Source: Lycocorax pyrrhopterus obiensis (taxonomy: Eukaryota > Chordata > Aves > Passeriformes > Paradisaeidae). Taken from it: a stretch of DNA of 64,000 nt. The translations under genes were made by a program, and so were the position numbers. The stretch is from contig JACSVZ010000006.1 in assembly GCA_014706295.1 (NCBI GenBank), forward strand, positions 28,495,629 through 28,559,628. The letters run 5' to 3'. Of this stretch, positions 35,021 to 49,472 are shown piece after piece; positions within the stretch are counted from its first letter, which is position 1; the number at the start of each line of letters is the position of its first letter. The notes beneath the pieces are model-generated. The model was not told the DNA's origin. It searched no databases and saw nothing but the letters and a program-made list of their open reading frames with translations.

Positions 35021-38000
35021 CTCCCCCGCCCCTCCGCTGCACGTCTGGGGGGTCCAGGGGAATTACACAAACCGAAGGTAATGAAGTCAAAGACGACATA
35101 ATGGCTTCTGTGCCTTTTGTTCCTTTGGTTTTTAATGGCTCTCAGCTCTTGCGGTGGCCAGGTTTATAAAAAGCAGTCAGCAAAGCTCTCAGTACTTTTT
35201 CCAGGAAACACAGAGAAGAGAGTTAACTGAAAAGCCAGCATGCCTCCTTGGTGTTATAAATTGGAGAGGTTTGGAATGGCCTGAGCAGCCCAAGGCATGC
35301 GGGATGCTGAGCCTTCAGCCAGAAACGAGCCGTGCAGGGTGGCCAGGGGATTCCAGTCCCTCCCTCTCCAGAAAGAGTGCTGAAGAGTGCTGTGAAATTT
35401 TAGAATTGTTGAGCACCATCAGAGTCTCAATCTGAACCTGGATGGAAAACAAGCGTTTTTCCTATGGGGACCACAGCACAGCCACAGGCAAGTCTTGGAG
35501 ACAGTGAAACAAAGCCTGGCTTCATAGCTCTGTGTCTGGAAGCTGCTCTCTACACCACTTCTTCTCCTTTATATTTTGCAAAGGTTATTTGAATGCTTAT
35601 TGCTTGGTTGACACATTCAGGACTTTAAAATGGCACAAACCAGGTACTTTTGAGCAGCTGCCAAACTATAAGCATGGAAAAAAAGTATTGTGAAAATTTG
35701 AAAATATCTGGACCCTGGCAAAGATTATGATTGGTTCATTTTCTTCCAAGCCAACATCATACTTTATACTCACCGGTGTTATTCTAACATTCAGTTGTCA
35801 TTTCTGCGCTTTGAATACAGATATAAAGTATACATAATGTGATGCTTGAGCTGGCAATTTCCTGAAGAATAAACATCTCCCCCTTCTAGAGGCTGCAAAC
35901 TGTGGCCAGTTGGCCATTATAGTGTTGTTTCTGGAAACCCCTACACAGCTCTAGGTCATTAATTTGCTTTAATAGCCCAGAAGAGGATGGAAATGCACTA
36001 TATCTTCGAGCTTAACTTTACATATGTTACCTGCTTAATCAATTACCTCTTCATATCTAACCTGGCTCGCGCACTTTTTGGCATAGGCACATTTACCTTC
36101 ACTTTTGAATGTTTCTTTTAAGGTCAGGACATATACTTACTAGATAGGTCAGGCCCGTAAAATGTTAATTCCTGACTCTAGCATGGGGAAGACAGACATA
36201 TGCTATGCCCCAGCTGTTGAACAGCCAAAGTAATCCCAATCTAATTGGCTTTCTGTCTGTATTGTCTTTAGTTTTATGCCATTGGTAGACTAGTAGGTGT
36301 CCAAGTAGTCTTCACAAGATGAAATATGCTGGTTGAATATTGTGTGTGATTTTCAGTCTGAATTCCAGAAAAAAAAAATTCTCCAAAAAATATCCTCAAA
36401 AGGAAGGGAGCTAAAAAAGGGGAAAAAATTACCAAGAACATGTAGGAAAACATGCTGGCCCGAAGGCATTATTATCACAATAATAATGCTGGAACCAGGA
36501 GACCACCAAGTGTAAAGTTAATACCCTCTGTAAAAATCAGGATTTGTTCCTGTAAACACAGACTGCCTAGGCTGCTTCCTGGACCAAGCCTTCATTTTGT
36601 ATAGGAAGCTTTTGTATAGGACCCACAGGAAGCTTTTGAAGGAGGAGAGAATGGACTTCATAGAAAAAATGGGAAAGGTTTGGAGGACTTGGCATTGTGA
36701 AAGGGAACTCAAAAAATCTAAAAATGAAAGGAGATGTGCACGATAGTGAAGTAAAATCCAAATTGAGAGGGTTGTGTGATAGTTGCAAATCAAGATTTTG
36801 AAGTCAAAGTTTCCTTTGAGGGTTCTGAGAGGGGTGAGTGATAAGATTGGTGAATACTTGACAAATGTGTCTCAGACACAGAAGATGGGAAACTCTCAGT
36901 AATTAAATCAAGGGTTGTCATTCTCCCCTCTACCACTCTGTTAAATAGCAAATGAACGATGATGCTGGCGATGAAACACTATGTTTGTGCTGTAGTTCAG
37001 CACTCCTGCTCTGCTTGCAAAGCTAATTAGCTTCCACAGTAAAGGAGGAATCTCCTCATTCAGTCTCTGCAGCCATGTCAGAAACAGTGACTTTTGTGAT
37101 GGAGTAGTCTGTCTGTTGGGATCATCGCTAAGTAGATGCTGGAGGATTATCACTGACCTGGATTAGATTCTTGCTGGTAATCTAAAAGAGAAAGGCTTTG
37201 ATTGTAGTTTGTTATCAACTGCCGACGACATACAGTCACTCGGGCTTGCATTTTAACTTGGAATTCTATAGGGCTGCTTAAGCAGACGTATTTTTGGAGC
37301 TGAAGCAAGGCACCAGTCTCACCTTCACTGTAAAACGTGCTCGGAGGAACATTCCACCTGAGGCATGGGTGTTTAACAGGCTACAACCACCCTAATCACT
37401 CATCCAGCTTTAAAGAGTGTTGTGAAATCAGGAGAGCTTTGGCCTTTAATATTTTTATTTCTTTATCTCTCTGGCTATTCAAAGAGCAGGCAGCTGCCTG
37501 ACAGAGACACGGGATTTTGGAAGTAGCCTGCCAAAGAGGATTGTTTCTGTGGAGTACTGTTATCCTTAATGCAATCAATGAGGCCTTGCTGGATGGTAAA
37601 GTAATTGTAAAGGGTTGCCCGACAGGCACAATTACTCAGTTTAAAAGGTGAATTCTCCTTCTGTTGTAACTGCATAAGGGAGTGATTCCCAGGAAGGCAT
37701 CTAATAATAAGGACTTGATTGTCCTCTGCTTTCCCTCCCAGGCCCAAATGCCTTAATGGTTAACTGTACTCCTGTCATCCTTTTTCCCTCTAAATAGTGC
37801 AGTACACAGAGAAGTTCCAATTCACAGTTAGTCAACTGACCTGCTGGTACAAATACAGGATTGTCAGACACATGACTGCAACTCTAAATGCTAGTATTAA
37901 TATCCTCTTAGCAACAGCATGATAGATTATGGAGCAGTTTCAAACTGAGTTTTCAGGCCTCTGGTTCTGGGCTAGGATTCCTTGTCGACTGGGGTATATT

Positions 38001-40820
38001 TGTATGCAGTATTTCCACAGTCCAAAGGATTTTCATGTTCCAGCCATTGTCAGTGAAATAATTAAGTCTGAATTTTCTAGCACTTGACTTTACTGAAAGT
38101 AATTACTTAAAGAAGTCAGTAATTGTTCAGGCCTCTTGACAAAGAGTGTTTGCACTATCACTTTGCAGAGATAAGTGATACTAACAGTGCATTGCTTGCA
38201 GAGAAGAAAAAACATGGTTTCACCTACTCGAGAATCACAAAATGAAAGAAAGCATCTACCCCAAATACTTTTTGACAAAATACATAGTAAATTCACTATA
38301 TTGCACAAACAGATGCTGCTCTGTGGGTTGTAATTTATGGGCTCCCTGCTCTAGAAATCTTCCTGTAAAAATGAACACTATTAGAAATGTTATCAGCTTG
38401 TCATGTATAATAGACTCTTGTAGCTGATCCCAGGCAACATTCAGTTGGGTGTTTTCCCCCGTTTTTTTAAACAGTAAAAACAATAAAGAAAAGTAACCTT
38501 GCCTTATTCTTTGTGGTCCCTATAAGTAGCTATTTTAAAACAAGAGGTGTTTTTGCCTACTTTTGAATGCCATCAAACACTGTGAGTTCAACAGTTCAAG
38601 TTGGAAATTAAATAACCAAGTTCACACTGTATTTAAGAAAGACTCTTTTCTACGAATGCACAACAGAATAAGAAATAAAAATAAAATTAAATAGCTTGAC
38701 AAAGATACAATCTGATAAAATAGAAATATGGAAAAATAAAATAGGAGGAGAGAAAATAAGTGTTTTCATTCCATTTTAAACACAGAGAATAATGTCTTTA
38801 GCTTATCTGAAATACCATTGATTTATAGAAATTGGTGGAGATGTGGGGTATCTTTCTATATTGTGGTTAAGATGCTGTCACAGGTGAAGGTTTATTTTTT
38901 AAAGACTGCAGAATTTTCTGCTGTTAATGGGTCAGCCTTCCCTTCAATTGGAAGCTATATTTTTACCTTTAAGTGGTGATTCACCTTTGCAAAAATAACC
39001 AACAGAATTTAGTGTTCAAGAAAGTAGGGAAAGTAGGTAAACTAAACCTTATCTAGAAGAAGTGCTTAGAGGAGCGTCGTTAGAATTTCCAACCTGTGAT
39101 GAAAGCTCAGAGATGATCCAGAGTAAGTGTATGGCTTGCAACACATAGAAGTCCTTCTTCCTTATATTTAGAAAGATGCAGAATAACTGTACTATTACTG
39201 ATAAAGGCAGCATCCATAATTGATCACTGCCTCACGAAAAAGGAATCTGAACCTGAAATTATCAGGATTAACATCTGTGCATGTTTGTGGTAAAAATGGT
39301 TGTGTAAGTGAGACCTAATGGATATGCAAATTAAGGGGACTTAACTAGAGAAAGTTTTAATGAAGGTTTGTCTTGGCCAAGGCACCATCCCTAAGTGTAG
39401 TGGTGGTAATTGCCTTGGTGGCTGTGTGGCAGCAGAGCTCCATGGCACCAGGAGTCATCTCTGAGCCCTCTCCTTTCTTTGTGGGTCATTTAAAAAGCGA
39501 TATTGGTGCCCAAGTTGTCACCCCAGTTCTCTTCCTCTATGCTTACAAATCATGGTGTGCAATGAAGTGTCAGAGGAAGACAGCACAAAGGACACTTTTA
39601 CTCAAAATATGTGTTACAAAAGATGAGCAGCTTGATGATGGTGTAAAATGGTGGCAGGAAATGTAGCTCAGCTTTTTGTTGCCTGGGAATTTTTTTTTTT
39701 TCAGAACAATTCTCTTGTTTTCACTCTGTATTCTTGTGACAGCAGCTATATCATTACTAAATCAACCTGCTCTTCACTCGTCATTTTTAAAGCAGGTAGA
39801 TTTTACCTTCCGCCTTTAAAACCACCAGTTTCCAAGGCATTCCAGTGGTTAGATGCATTTTTTTAAACCTCATTCTGTGTTCATGCATGACCTCCAGTCT
39901 GATGAAGAAAAAAGGTCAGCTTTTACAGAGAGAAAACAGTAACCTTTCATTAAACAAGATGTAAGTTGCCCACTACAGTAGATGAAAACCGAAAGACTAA
40001 TGCCTTAAACATGTCAAAACAGTGGTTAAAAATTGGTTTATGAAGCAGCTGTGTTGTTATATTACACATGAGATGCTAGAGTGTTCAGCATGAGACCCTG
40101 GGACAGACTGTGTAAGCCATGCAGTGCCCACCTGGAGTTAAAAGGTGTAAAAGGGAAGGAAATAAAGGTTTAATTTGGGGGTGGTTTTTTGGTTGATTTG
40201 GGGTATTTTTAATTGTATTGAGTAAAAAAATTATGAACAATGAAAAATTTCTTTTGCAAAGCAAATTTTTTGTTACTTCCATCTTTCGTCTCCCATCTTG
40301 TGAGATCCAAGGCTTTTTAGCTAAATTAACTCTATATTCATTAAACTTATTTCCTCTGGAGGAAATAAGCACATGCATCCACCTGGACGAGTTGACCCAT
40401 TATGTGAGAGACTGTTGCTGTTTTAGCCTTGGGGAAATCTGCAGGACTCAGGAAATAATTTTAAACTCATGACTCAATAAAGCATGATAACTATGGCAAC
40501 TGGAACATATACATCGTGATGGCTAATTTCACATCAGCATTCATCAGCGGAGGTACTAGCTTGGTGCTACAGCTTGGAGAGTAGCTATTGTTAATGTCAT
40601 GTGAAGCTACAGAGACAGGGAAGAAGGAAAACACATGTTAGTAAGCCCAGTGAGCAAAGTGAGGTCTGGTGTAAGTCATAATAGATTCATAATCCTTGGT
40701 CCTGTTCTTGACAGCACAGTGGACTGAGACTCAAAATACCTATCTGCAGTCTTGTTTTAACTTATCAGGCAGCCTTGGTCTTTCTATTCTCCTTCTCATA
40801 TTTCATTTTTCCTTAGATAA

Positions 40821-40903
40821 ATTAGGGAGAATAGTACATGCCTCTTTTGCAAAGTGTTTGAGATGTACTGTGGAAAGTACTGTATGAGATTATTATTTAT
40901 GTC
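40821..40903 (+). repeat. Possible ancient SINE/LINE tail remnant
   Basis: AGGGAGAATAGTACATGCCT, AAAGTGTTTGAGATGTACTG and TGGAAAGTACTGTATGAGAT before TATTATTTAT resemble the conserved tail of old amniote SINEs (aaagcactttgagat...gcgctatata...ttattatt). The match is suggestive only. Confidence 0.4.
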
Positions 40904-43900
40904 TAATAAAAATCCTCTTGCAGATTGCTGGTTCGGCTGCTTCTTTCATTGCCCATGCTCATGCTCTTGCTTATTGTAACTGAAAATCAGCTTATAGCAG
41001 CAATTACCTTGCCTTTTACTGGGAGATGTGTACATGCAGACAGTTACTTAAGAGCACCTTAAGTAACTTGTTAGAGTGTCAACACCCATAATGATGTCTG
41101 AGGAAAGACAAGAGAAGTGGAGGGGGAAGCTAGCTGTCGTGCCAGCAAGAACAAACTGAGTTGGAGAAGATTTATTAGGCGTATATTGCTCAGATAAATG
41201 TGATACTGACTTGAATTAGAGCCAGCAATAGCAAGGGGAGGGGATCAGGCAGAAAGAAGTGGCTGTTTGGACTTCATCAACAGATTCAAGACCTGACGAG
41301 GATTAGGAGGAGTAACAGAATTGTTGGGGTGCTCATTCATCACTTTAAAATTTAGGATTATGAATTCTAAATGGATGGTCAGTTTAGCTGAAAAATGCCT
41401 ACTCCTCCTTCTTGCTACATTTCTCTTTTTATGCCAGTATGTTACAGAGTGAAAGCATTGCACGATATTATTTGTGAACATGATACAATGCCTAGAAGTG
41501 ACTGACACCTTAATAGGAGCTTTCGTGTTTTAAAAACAAAGTCTCATATTCTGTTACATGACCACAAGAAAAAGAAACATGGAAAGTGGTTAGTTTGCTT
41601 TCATATTTCAACACTGTCACATTATGAAGGGCTACCTTTTTTACTCTCCTTGTTTCTGAGGTTTAACTTTTATCTTCATATCGTTTTACAAAGAGACATG
41701 GTAAATTAGTTAATTCTTGAGAGAGGTAAATCTCTTATATCTAATCTTAGCCCAGAGCAGTTTTTAAATACCTACATTCTGAATTAAAAAACCCCAAACC
41801 CGTATTTCTTATTATTGGGAATATATGAAAAAGCATTATTTTTGTTAAAGAAAAAAAAAATCAGGGTTCTCTCGTATTCTGAAATGTCTTTTTTTTTTGC
41901 ATTCAACTTCAAAATGCGAAGACAGCAGTGATTGGAGAATGCTTTAACCTAAATCTCTTTGCCCAGTACACCTGATAAACTGAGTTTACCATGCTGTTAT
42001 ATTAAATTTTACAGCAGTTCTGTCAGTATAGCAACAAAGTAATCCCTATACTTGGTTTCTATTATTTTAAATCAAACATGCTACGAAACAGATTCTCTCC
42101 TGTTGTAATTGGTCTTTTTTAAAGCCTATGGTTGCACAGTAATTTGCAAGAGCTAAGGATCTACTGGAGTGACGTTAGACACAAGAGATTGGTAACAGGG
42201 AGAGTTTATCTTATTTCATTCCATAGCAAGTGATTCACATTTCTGTATGACACCTTTACTATAGCAGCAAATGTATTCTAAAGAACCCTCTTCTTTTTCC
42301 ATGACCACCACGTGGCCAACTGCACAGTAATATGATGTGCTCTGTGGGCATCTAAGAAGTTACATACATGGAACAAATACGCTGATGTTTTTAAAATATT
42401 TTTGCCCTTGGATTTTCTGGGTCTTTTGTTTCTGGTGATTTTACCAAAGATTCATTAATATGTATGATGGGTGATACATAATAAGCCTTAAGTAGATATA
42501 GAACCTGATTATTTCTTCATAGGCCCCAGTTAAAACTATGAACAACATGATTTATAGGATGCAGTGCTAACAACGGTTTGGATAATTTCTGGTCTTGAAC
42601 TTTAAAATAAGAAGCATCCATTTTGAGAAAAGTAATGCAGGGAAAAAAATTTCATTGAGCTAACCTGCTTTTTGTTTGATCACAGCTTCAGAGAGTTCAA
42701 GGCAACCAGAGACATACCTGTGCTAGGATCAATGGGGGAAGTGATTAACAGTGAAAGTTCATCCTGAACCTTTCATGCTCAAACCAGAACTTTCCCTCCT
42801 TTGAAACAAGAGCCTTTACATCACTCAGGAGAATTGTATTTCTCATTAGCGGCACTAGAGTACAGAAATACTCTCGGTTTTCTTTGCTGAGGAATCGCTA
42901 CTTTTTCCAACTACAGATCTCAAGATTAACACTGCTCCTGGCCTCTGATTTTTAGTCAGGAAATATAAACAATGACTTGAAAGGTATATGCAGAGCTTTC
43001 CAACTGATTTACCAGTAGATTTTTAGAATCTGTCGTGCATGTCATATTGACCTTACAAACTTAATTACCCAAGATCTAAGAAACTAAGCTTGCCTCTCAT
43101 CTCCTTAATGTAAATCAGTGTTAGCACTAAGAAAATTCTATAAAAAAATCTCCTGAAAATTTAGATGTTAACAGGTTAGAATATGGAATTTCTGAGCTGA
43201 TTAAGTAAACTGAAGTATTTGGGAAATATTTGGAAATAAAAGCCACATGTCACTTGGCCTAGGGTGCAAGAATCTCATGTGTCAAAAAATTATGAGCCAG
43301 ATATCCCAAAATCATATACTGTTTTGAATGTGGTCTTATATCAAAGACAAGAAGATTATGTGATTGCAAATATGTAAAAAATGAACCAAATCCCCAAACT
43401 GGTGTTCACCTCTATGTTAGACAGGTATCTGAAATGTTCAGTAGCTTGTCTCCTTTGCTATTTCTGTTGCATTTCACAAAGTTAGCTGAAATGGTGAGAT
43501 TTGAGCTATGAGGGAAACTTCCTGGCTAGCACACAGAATGAGAACACGGACAGTTCATCCTTAGATTTGCTTCTGAGGTAGTGAGTTACTGCCCACCAAG
43601 GCAACCTTTTAGCTAACCTAGGATTTTTGGGTGGTCCATCTGTTTATAAAGGGCAAAATAACTTCCTGCATTGCCTTATGATAACACTCTTTCCCACACT
43701 AAGCCATGTAAAAAGCTTTGTACCTTGAATAAGAATTTCTCATCTTCATTTCTGTAATACCTATGCTGGGTATTTATTTCACTTACTGCCAGTTTCTCCA
43801 CATCTTTTTTTCCATTTCTTTTCCTTCCATTTCTGTCTTTGTCTTCTATTCCCCTTTGTAGATAGCTTCTACTAATAGCAATTGCAAGGGTAGAAGTGCC

Positions 43901-44041
43901 TTCCTTAGATCTTTTCCTTATCTTCTATTCTTTTGGCCAACTCAGGTAAAGAGGAGGCAGAACATTGGATCCAGAGTTGTTGGATAGTGATCCCCAATGA
44001 AGGAAAAGCATACAGACCAAAAGGAGGAACTGAGAGGTGAG

Positions 44042-44078
44042 TTTCTAGATTCTCTAGAAGGACCTGAGAATCTAGAAA
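44042..44078. repeat. Perfect 13 bp inverted repeat (hairpin)
   Basis: TTTCTAGATTCTC at 44042-44054 is the exact reverse complement of GAGAATCTAGAAA at 44066-44078, with an 11 nt loop. No transposon ends or poly-T terminator accompany it, and no function is assigned. Confidence 0.8.
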
Positions 44079-46302
44079 TCAAAATGCAATATTGGAAGAC
44101 TGAGAGACTAGATCACTGCCAGACTGAGTGAATTGTGACCAAGTAAACTGTACCTGCAATTGTAGTAACACAAATCTAGCAATTAATTTAATGCTTCCAT
44201 GGAGCCAGTTGATATCTAGTGCTCTCAACACTTAGATATAAACAAACGTACTAAATGAAACAGGAAAGAGAATGGTCTTCAAGTATCCTGATGAATTTCT
44301 GCTAGAATTGCTTTATATAGCAATTAGTTATGTTAGGACAGACACTATCAGAGCATACAGAGTATAATCTAAACCAATCTGAGAGCTACCTAACATTTTA
44401 CAGGTACTCTATAATTGCAGAGCATTATGGAAAGCCCAGACAATAGTTACGGGTTGCTCTGTTTGACATGAAATAGTATTTGTCATCTTAAAAGATCTCC
44501 TTCCGTGGTTAGAAAGGGCTTTGTTTATTTCAGGATGGAAAGGAATTTAATCCTCATTCATACAAATTCATGTGTGCAATTCTATTTGGTTTGAAGGGTA
44601 TATTGAAACTGGAGTGCATAAATGTTTGCAGGATCATGTGCTTAGTTTTTTGGTGATGAATTTCCAGGATCTTTCACACACCATTTCTATGTTCTCAGCC
44701 ACACTTCATTTGAAACTCTTAAACTCATTCCAATAAGCATATCTCCTCAAAAATGAAAAGCTGATGCTTTATCCTCTGGCCACTTGTACCCACTATTTCT
44801 GATCTGGCTGATAACGTCAGAAATCAAAGTACAGATTATTAGAACAGCAAGGCTTTTCATAATGGTCTCTCTGCATGAAAAGTCCATGTGTCAGCTAAGA
44901 AAATGAATTTTTAGTAATACTTGGCACTGAATGAGGGGTTTGTCTCAACAGAGTGCATCAAGCACTGCTTATCTGATCTTTGTAACTCTGAAATACTTTT
45001 CACCTATTTGAATAATCTTTTTCTTAGCCATCTTTATATCAAGAAGCTTATTCTGGATATGATATCCTCAATATCAACACAGGGATTCACTTTTTTAATA
45101 AGGAAATAAAAATGCAGTAGGGATATTTACACTGGTGTGCTCAATAGCATTTCTCTGTTGGACAGGGAACAAAATTTTCTGTGCCTGTTTAAAATTTTGG
45201 AGAAATTTATGCTACCTTTTTAAGCCAGGCAAATATTATGAAGTTTATACATGAGTTTAATATATCTTTTAAAGATGCCACATCTATGCCCTTTTCATTC
45301 TGTACTTTATTACTATCACTTTGAGTACATGCTACTACGCAAACTCTATGTGATGTCACAGAACGCGGCTCTGCAATTTGCAATGTTAGCAAATAAAGGC
45401 TCCTAGTCAGATTTCTTTGTAGCAGTTTGACATAGACTGTATATGCATATACTGTAAAGAAATAAACATGCTCTCTAAGACTAATTTAGCGACAAATGCC
45501 TCTTCTCTGCTTTAGATTTGAAATAGCAATCTGAAAAAATAAATATATACATAAAAAGGCGAACTAGTTGTTCTTGGTTCATACAGCAGCAGCTTTAAAA
45601 GACAAGCATTCCTTCATATACTAAAGATGAACCAAAGTTCTCTGATTCCTGCAAAAATGTGTGTATCTACAGTCATAGTTTGTTCTGGATCAATTCCAGT
45701 GCATTGTGATGATAGGAACTAGAAAGGAAAACTCAAAAGGGTATTTTTAATCACTTTTACCTCTATTAACAATGTGATGCTATTTCCATTGTTCCTGTTA
45801 TAAAAATAAGTAGCTGACATGTTCCTCAGAATTGATTATTGTGTTTTAGTCAACAGAACAGCCATCAAGATATTTCAGCCTATCAGGAAAGGGAGTGGAA
45901 GGGAGCTGACAGAGAAACCTCAAAGGAAGGACAAGACACTGTGTCTTTTGTCCTTTGTTCCAAGATGGAAATAAACTGTCTCCACTTTTGATAAGCTTTT
46001 CTTTTGATCTTTGTTTGCAATAATTAGGGTTAGACACTAAGTTATTTTATGAACCCTTTCAGGTTTAGCCCCCTTTTAGCTAATATGAATATGAGTTATT
46101 TGACCTCAGCAAACGACCACATTTATGAAGTTTTTATTATTTGCTTTAATTTATGGAGAGTTTGCCTAATTGCAAGGGAACTAGATATTGATAGATTTGG
46201 GGAAGATGGAAAGTATTTTTTTCTTCAGATTTAATTTTACTTCATATGTTATAAATGTGATAACATAAAATGCATAGAAAGATATAAAGATCTATTTTCT
46301 GT

Positions 46303-46348
46303 CTGTGTCTATTGTATACGTACATATATAGCTTTATATATATATAAT
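46303..46348. repeat. AT-alternating stretch
   Basis: GTATACGTACATATATAGC followed by TTTATATATATATAATTTC, a short purine/pyrimidine-alternating run. Confidence 0.6.
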
Positions 46349-46734
46349 TTCTAACAATTTAGGAATGCTCATCACACTGCGCTCTCCTCTAGTTTAGAAG
46401 TTTTGGAAAATCTGCGCTCTGCGTAAGGCTACAGATTGGTGCTGTCATTTATGAGTATCGGTAAATATCATGTCAGGCTGCAGAGAGAAGCTGTTTTTTA
46501 CTCCAATTCATGCTGAAAGACAAATTGGATCCAGGCACCAAAGGAAATGCTAGGAAATAAGAATTTGGGGTTCAGGTAGATTAAGTTAGAAGCATAACTG
46601 GAGTGTTACCTGCTTCTGGTGCAAACATAACAAGAAATTCAGGTGTTAGTTTAAGAACAAATGTGGTTTTCTTTGTTTGCAAAGCTAGACGTTGTCCTAG
46701 GCAAAAAACCCCCAACAAGCCAAGCCCAAACCAA

Positions 46735-46758
46735 CACAAACAAACAAACAAACAAAAC
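46735..46758. repeat. (CAAA)n microsatellite in A/C-rich tract
   Basis: Five to six CAAA units within a longer A/C-rich, nearly G-free stretch (about 46702-46800). Confidence 0.8.
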
Positions 46759-48710
46759 CAATGAACTCCAAAACCACCAAACCAAAAACCATCTCCACAA
46801 AAGAGGAAAACAAACTAATCTGAGTAGTTAAATACATTGTAAATCTAGGCAGTTTTCACATATATATCAGAATTCAGGATACTACAGATTAAAGCAAACA
46901 TAATAGTCAAAGAATGTAGGCAGCATAATTTCAGAAAACAGTCCAGAATTAATGTGTGTGTATATTTTAGATCATCATAGATTTTAAAGATCATTGTAAC
47001 AACCTGAACCACAAGTCTTGCTTAGGTTTCCTGCTTGAAGTTGTATCTCCCGCATTTTAAAATGCCTCTCCCTTAGCAATGCACCTTGATTTTAAGATTT
47101 CAAATGGCAACTTCAAAGTTCAAAACATGACAAACTACTTCAGAATTTAAAACGTGTGTCTTAGTCCAAATTTTTATTCTCTTAGAATCAGTATTTAGTC
47201 TTTCACCAGTGTTCTTTTGCATTGTCCTGGAGATCATGATCAAGCTGTGGGATTGCATTGAGAACTAAATGATGAAAAGCTATAACATCCCTCCTAATGT
47301 CAAGGGCAAAAAATATTATGTGTGCTTTGCTGAGACACATAATTGCATTAGTATACAGTTTCATGTCTGCAGATTTAAAAACTGCAATAATTTTCAGTAG
47401 CTTCCTGAAACATGTAGTATAGTCATTTACTGGAAAATACAGAATGCTCTTTAAGGGGTCTAAATTGCTGAATCTCTGTCTCTCCAGTGGAATAGTCTAC
47501 TCTTATCAGCTGAATAAGTGATACAGTCTAAACAAAGGGTAATAATGTTCAACTGGAATTCCAGGAAAGGAAGCTTAATGCGAACTTCCTGATTTAATCT
47601 TACAAAAATAGAAAGGTTGATAGGATAAATGAATCACTCAGAAGAGCAGATTTTGCTTCATTTAATTAAAACAGACCATAAAAATGTCAAAGTACTATTT
47701 GTTACATTAACTGCAAAACTCATATGTAAAACTATTTAGAGTATCATTTTCATGCATGAGACCGAAAAAAATGTCTTCAGAGAAACAACTCAATTTTCTC
47801 AAAATTTCTTCTCATTTTCCAGCCTGGAAAACATGGTGACAGCTACATGGACATTTCTTATACAATTTCCTGTATCTTCTACTTTTGGTGGGTCAGGAAA
47901 AGTCTTCTCAGAAGTAAATTTGGAACTTCTGCTTCTGGGAAATTATCAGCAAGTCAGAGATGCATGGATATTGAAGAAAAACAAAATAACTATTTTGAGC
48001 CTTAAGAAGAGGTTTCGTTAAGTCCAGTTAGTGTTCACTTTGACTTCCTGACAACGGCATCACTCAAGTGTGGAATAAACTCACAAAGAAAGTGGAATGA
48101 ACAGTTTTTTGAACAAGATACCTGGTAAGTTGCTGGGAAATGAGCAAGAGAGCTGATCCTGCATTTCTGGCAGAATGGAAATGACAATGTAGTAGGCCCT
48201 CTCAACCTCTAAATTGTGCAAATTTGTAACCTGTCGACACCTTTATATATAGCCAATATGAAAATATCTAAAACGTAAGTCAGGCAAGTGACAAGCTGTG
48301 ATTACGACTGTCTTCTTGTCCCCAACCAAACCAGCAGGAAAATGTGTAAAAAATGTGTGTGTACTGCCAAAACCCTCTCAACAAAAATGAGCAGGATATC
48401 CACAGGACTGCCAGAGGCCATCCATATCAGAGGAAAATGCATTCCATTTCCTGAGTCTTGCATATGTTCCACCCACGATCAATCCTTTCCTTCAGTGGGA
48501 AGTTTTTACTTCACACTTGGGCAGGAAAATTTCATCTTCTTAGAAATAGCTTTTTTTGCCCAACAGTTTTTAGTTTCTAAACTCTTCCGGGATTGAGTTC
48601 TGCTTAATGGCAAGCTGATGGATGGGAATCTTTTTGTGCTCTTAGGCAGAACCTTGCCACAGCTGGTTTTTTTTTCCTGATCAGTGTTTGATCCCAGGTT
48701 GGTTTCTTTT

Positions 48711-48739
48711 TTGTTTGTCTGTTTGTTTGTTTGTTTGTT
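48711..48739. repeat. (GTTT)n microsatellite
   Basis: About seven units of GTTT with one interruption (GTCT), in a T-rich stretch about 225 bp left of the solo LTR. Confidence 0.85.
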
Positions 48740-49462
48740 ACCAGTTTTTATTGCCTTCTAGTTTGTTACTTTCTTCTATTTTGTTTTTGTGGTTGTAGGT
48801 TTTTTCCTTACTAACACATAAAGTTGCTCAGAATGGGATATCAGAGACACACTTCATGTGAGAGGGCTGCTGTGTGCATTAATGGCTGAGTGCTGCCAGA
48901 AGAAAGCAAGAGGAGCCAGACCTGGTGAAACATCACATCTGTGCATGTAAAAGATCTTCAGAAATGTCATATACAAACTGAACAAGTTGGCTTTTTGCAT
49001 GACTGAGAACTAAAGAAGGGCCCATCGGATGACTGGAACAAGTTGTTAATTAGAAGTTACCAGTTAATAGAGTTATGTTAATTGTTTAAACAGTTCTGTA
49101 ATGGTTTTAAAGTCCAAAGTTACTGTTGTTGTTTTAAAACATGCTTTTTTACTACTGTTAAGATCCCCTATAAAGCAACTATCAAAGGTTCCCTAAAAGC
49201 CCCTTTTAAGTAAAAGGCACCCTTGGCACCATGTTCCAACGGGCAGTTTCTAAATTTAGCCACCCCTGTCACTGAGCTCCATGGCAACATGGAATACTAA
49301 TGAGGCTCCTTCCCGCCTTTTGGACAGGCATTACATCAGCCTGTCATCCACCCCTAGAGACACGAGCCCATTGGCGGGGAGGAATTACCTCATTCCACAG
49401 CCACACCAATCGCTGTGGGCCATGGAGGAGGGACAGGGGCGGTCCAGGGAGGGGCCAGTACC

Positions 49463-49472
49463 TTATTTAAGG
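49463..49472 (+). promoter_or_regulatory. LTR TATA-like box
   Basis: TTATTTAAGG lies about 55 bp after a CCAAT box and about 20 bp after a GC box inside the solo LTR. This is normal spacing for a retroviral U3 promoter. The R region would begin about 25-30 bp downstream. Confidence 0.65.

Larger units (their letters stand above)
34180..35050. promoter_or_regulatory. DLC1: CpG island, DLC1 short-isoform promoter
   Basis: The only strongly GC-rich, CpG-dense stretch in the window. It surrounds the first ATG at 34648. Minus-strand GC boxes (GGGGCGGGG type) cluster at about 34793-34830, and a (CGG)n run lies at about 34729-34744. No TATA box is evident, as expected of a dispersed CpG promoter. 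Human DLC1 has a CpG island in the same place that is commonly methylated in tumours (established knowledge). The exact transcription start cannot be read from sequence; 34750-34950 is my estimate. Confidence 0.82.
35051..48964. other. Non-coding region upstream of the DLC1 short promoter
   Basis: Nearly 14 kb without a recognisable exon. Open frames are under 100 codons, overlap on both strands and show no domain. Contents noted separately: the possible SINE tail at 40.8 kb, the hairpin at 44.04 kb, the CAAA repeat at 46.7 kb and the GTTT repeat at 48.7 kb. It is either intergenic or an intron of the long DLC1 isoform. Confidence 0.75.

Noticed and set aside
39373..39666. 97-codon frame with a hydrophobic start resembling a signal peptide
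   Set aside because: It begins at TTG rather than ATG, has no recognisable family, and has no promoter or splice context. Chance is the better explanation.
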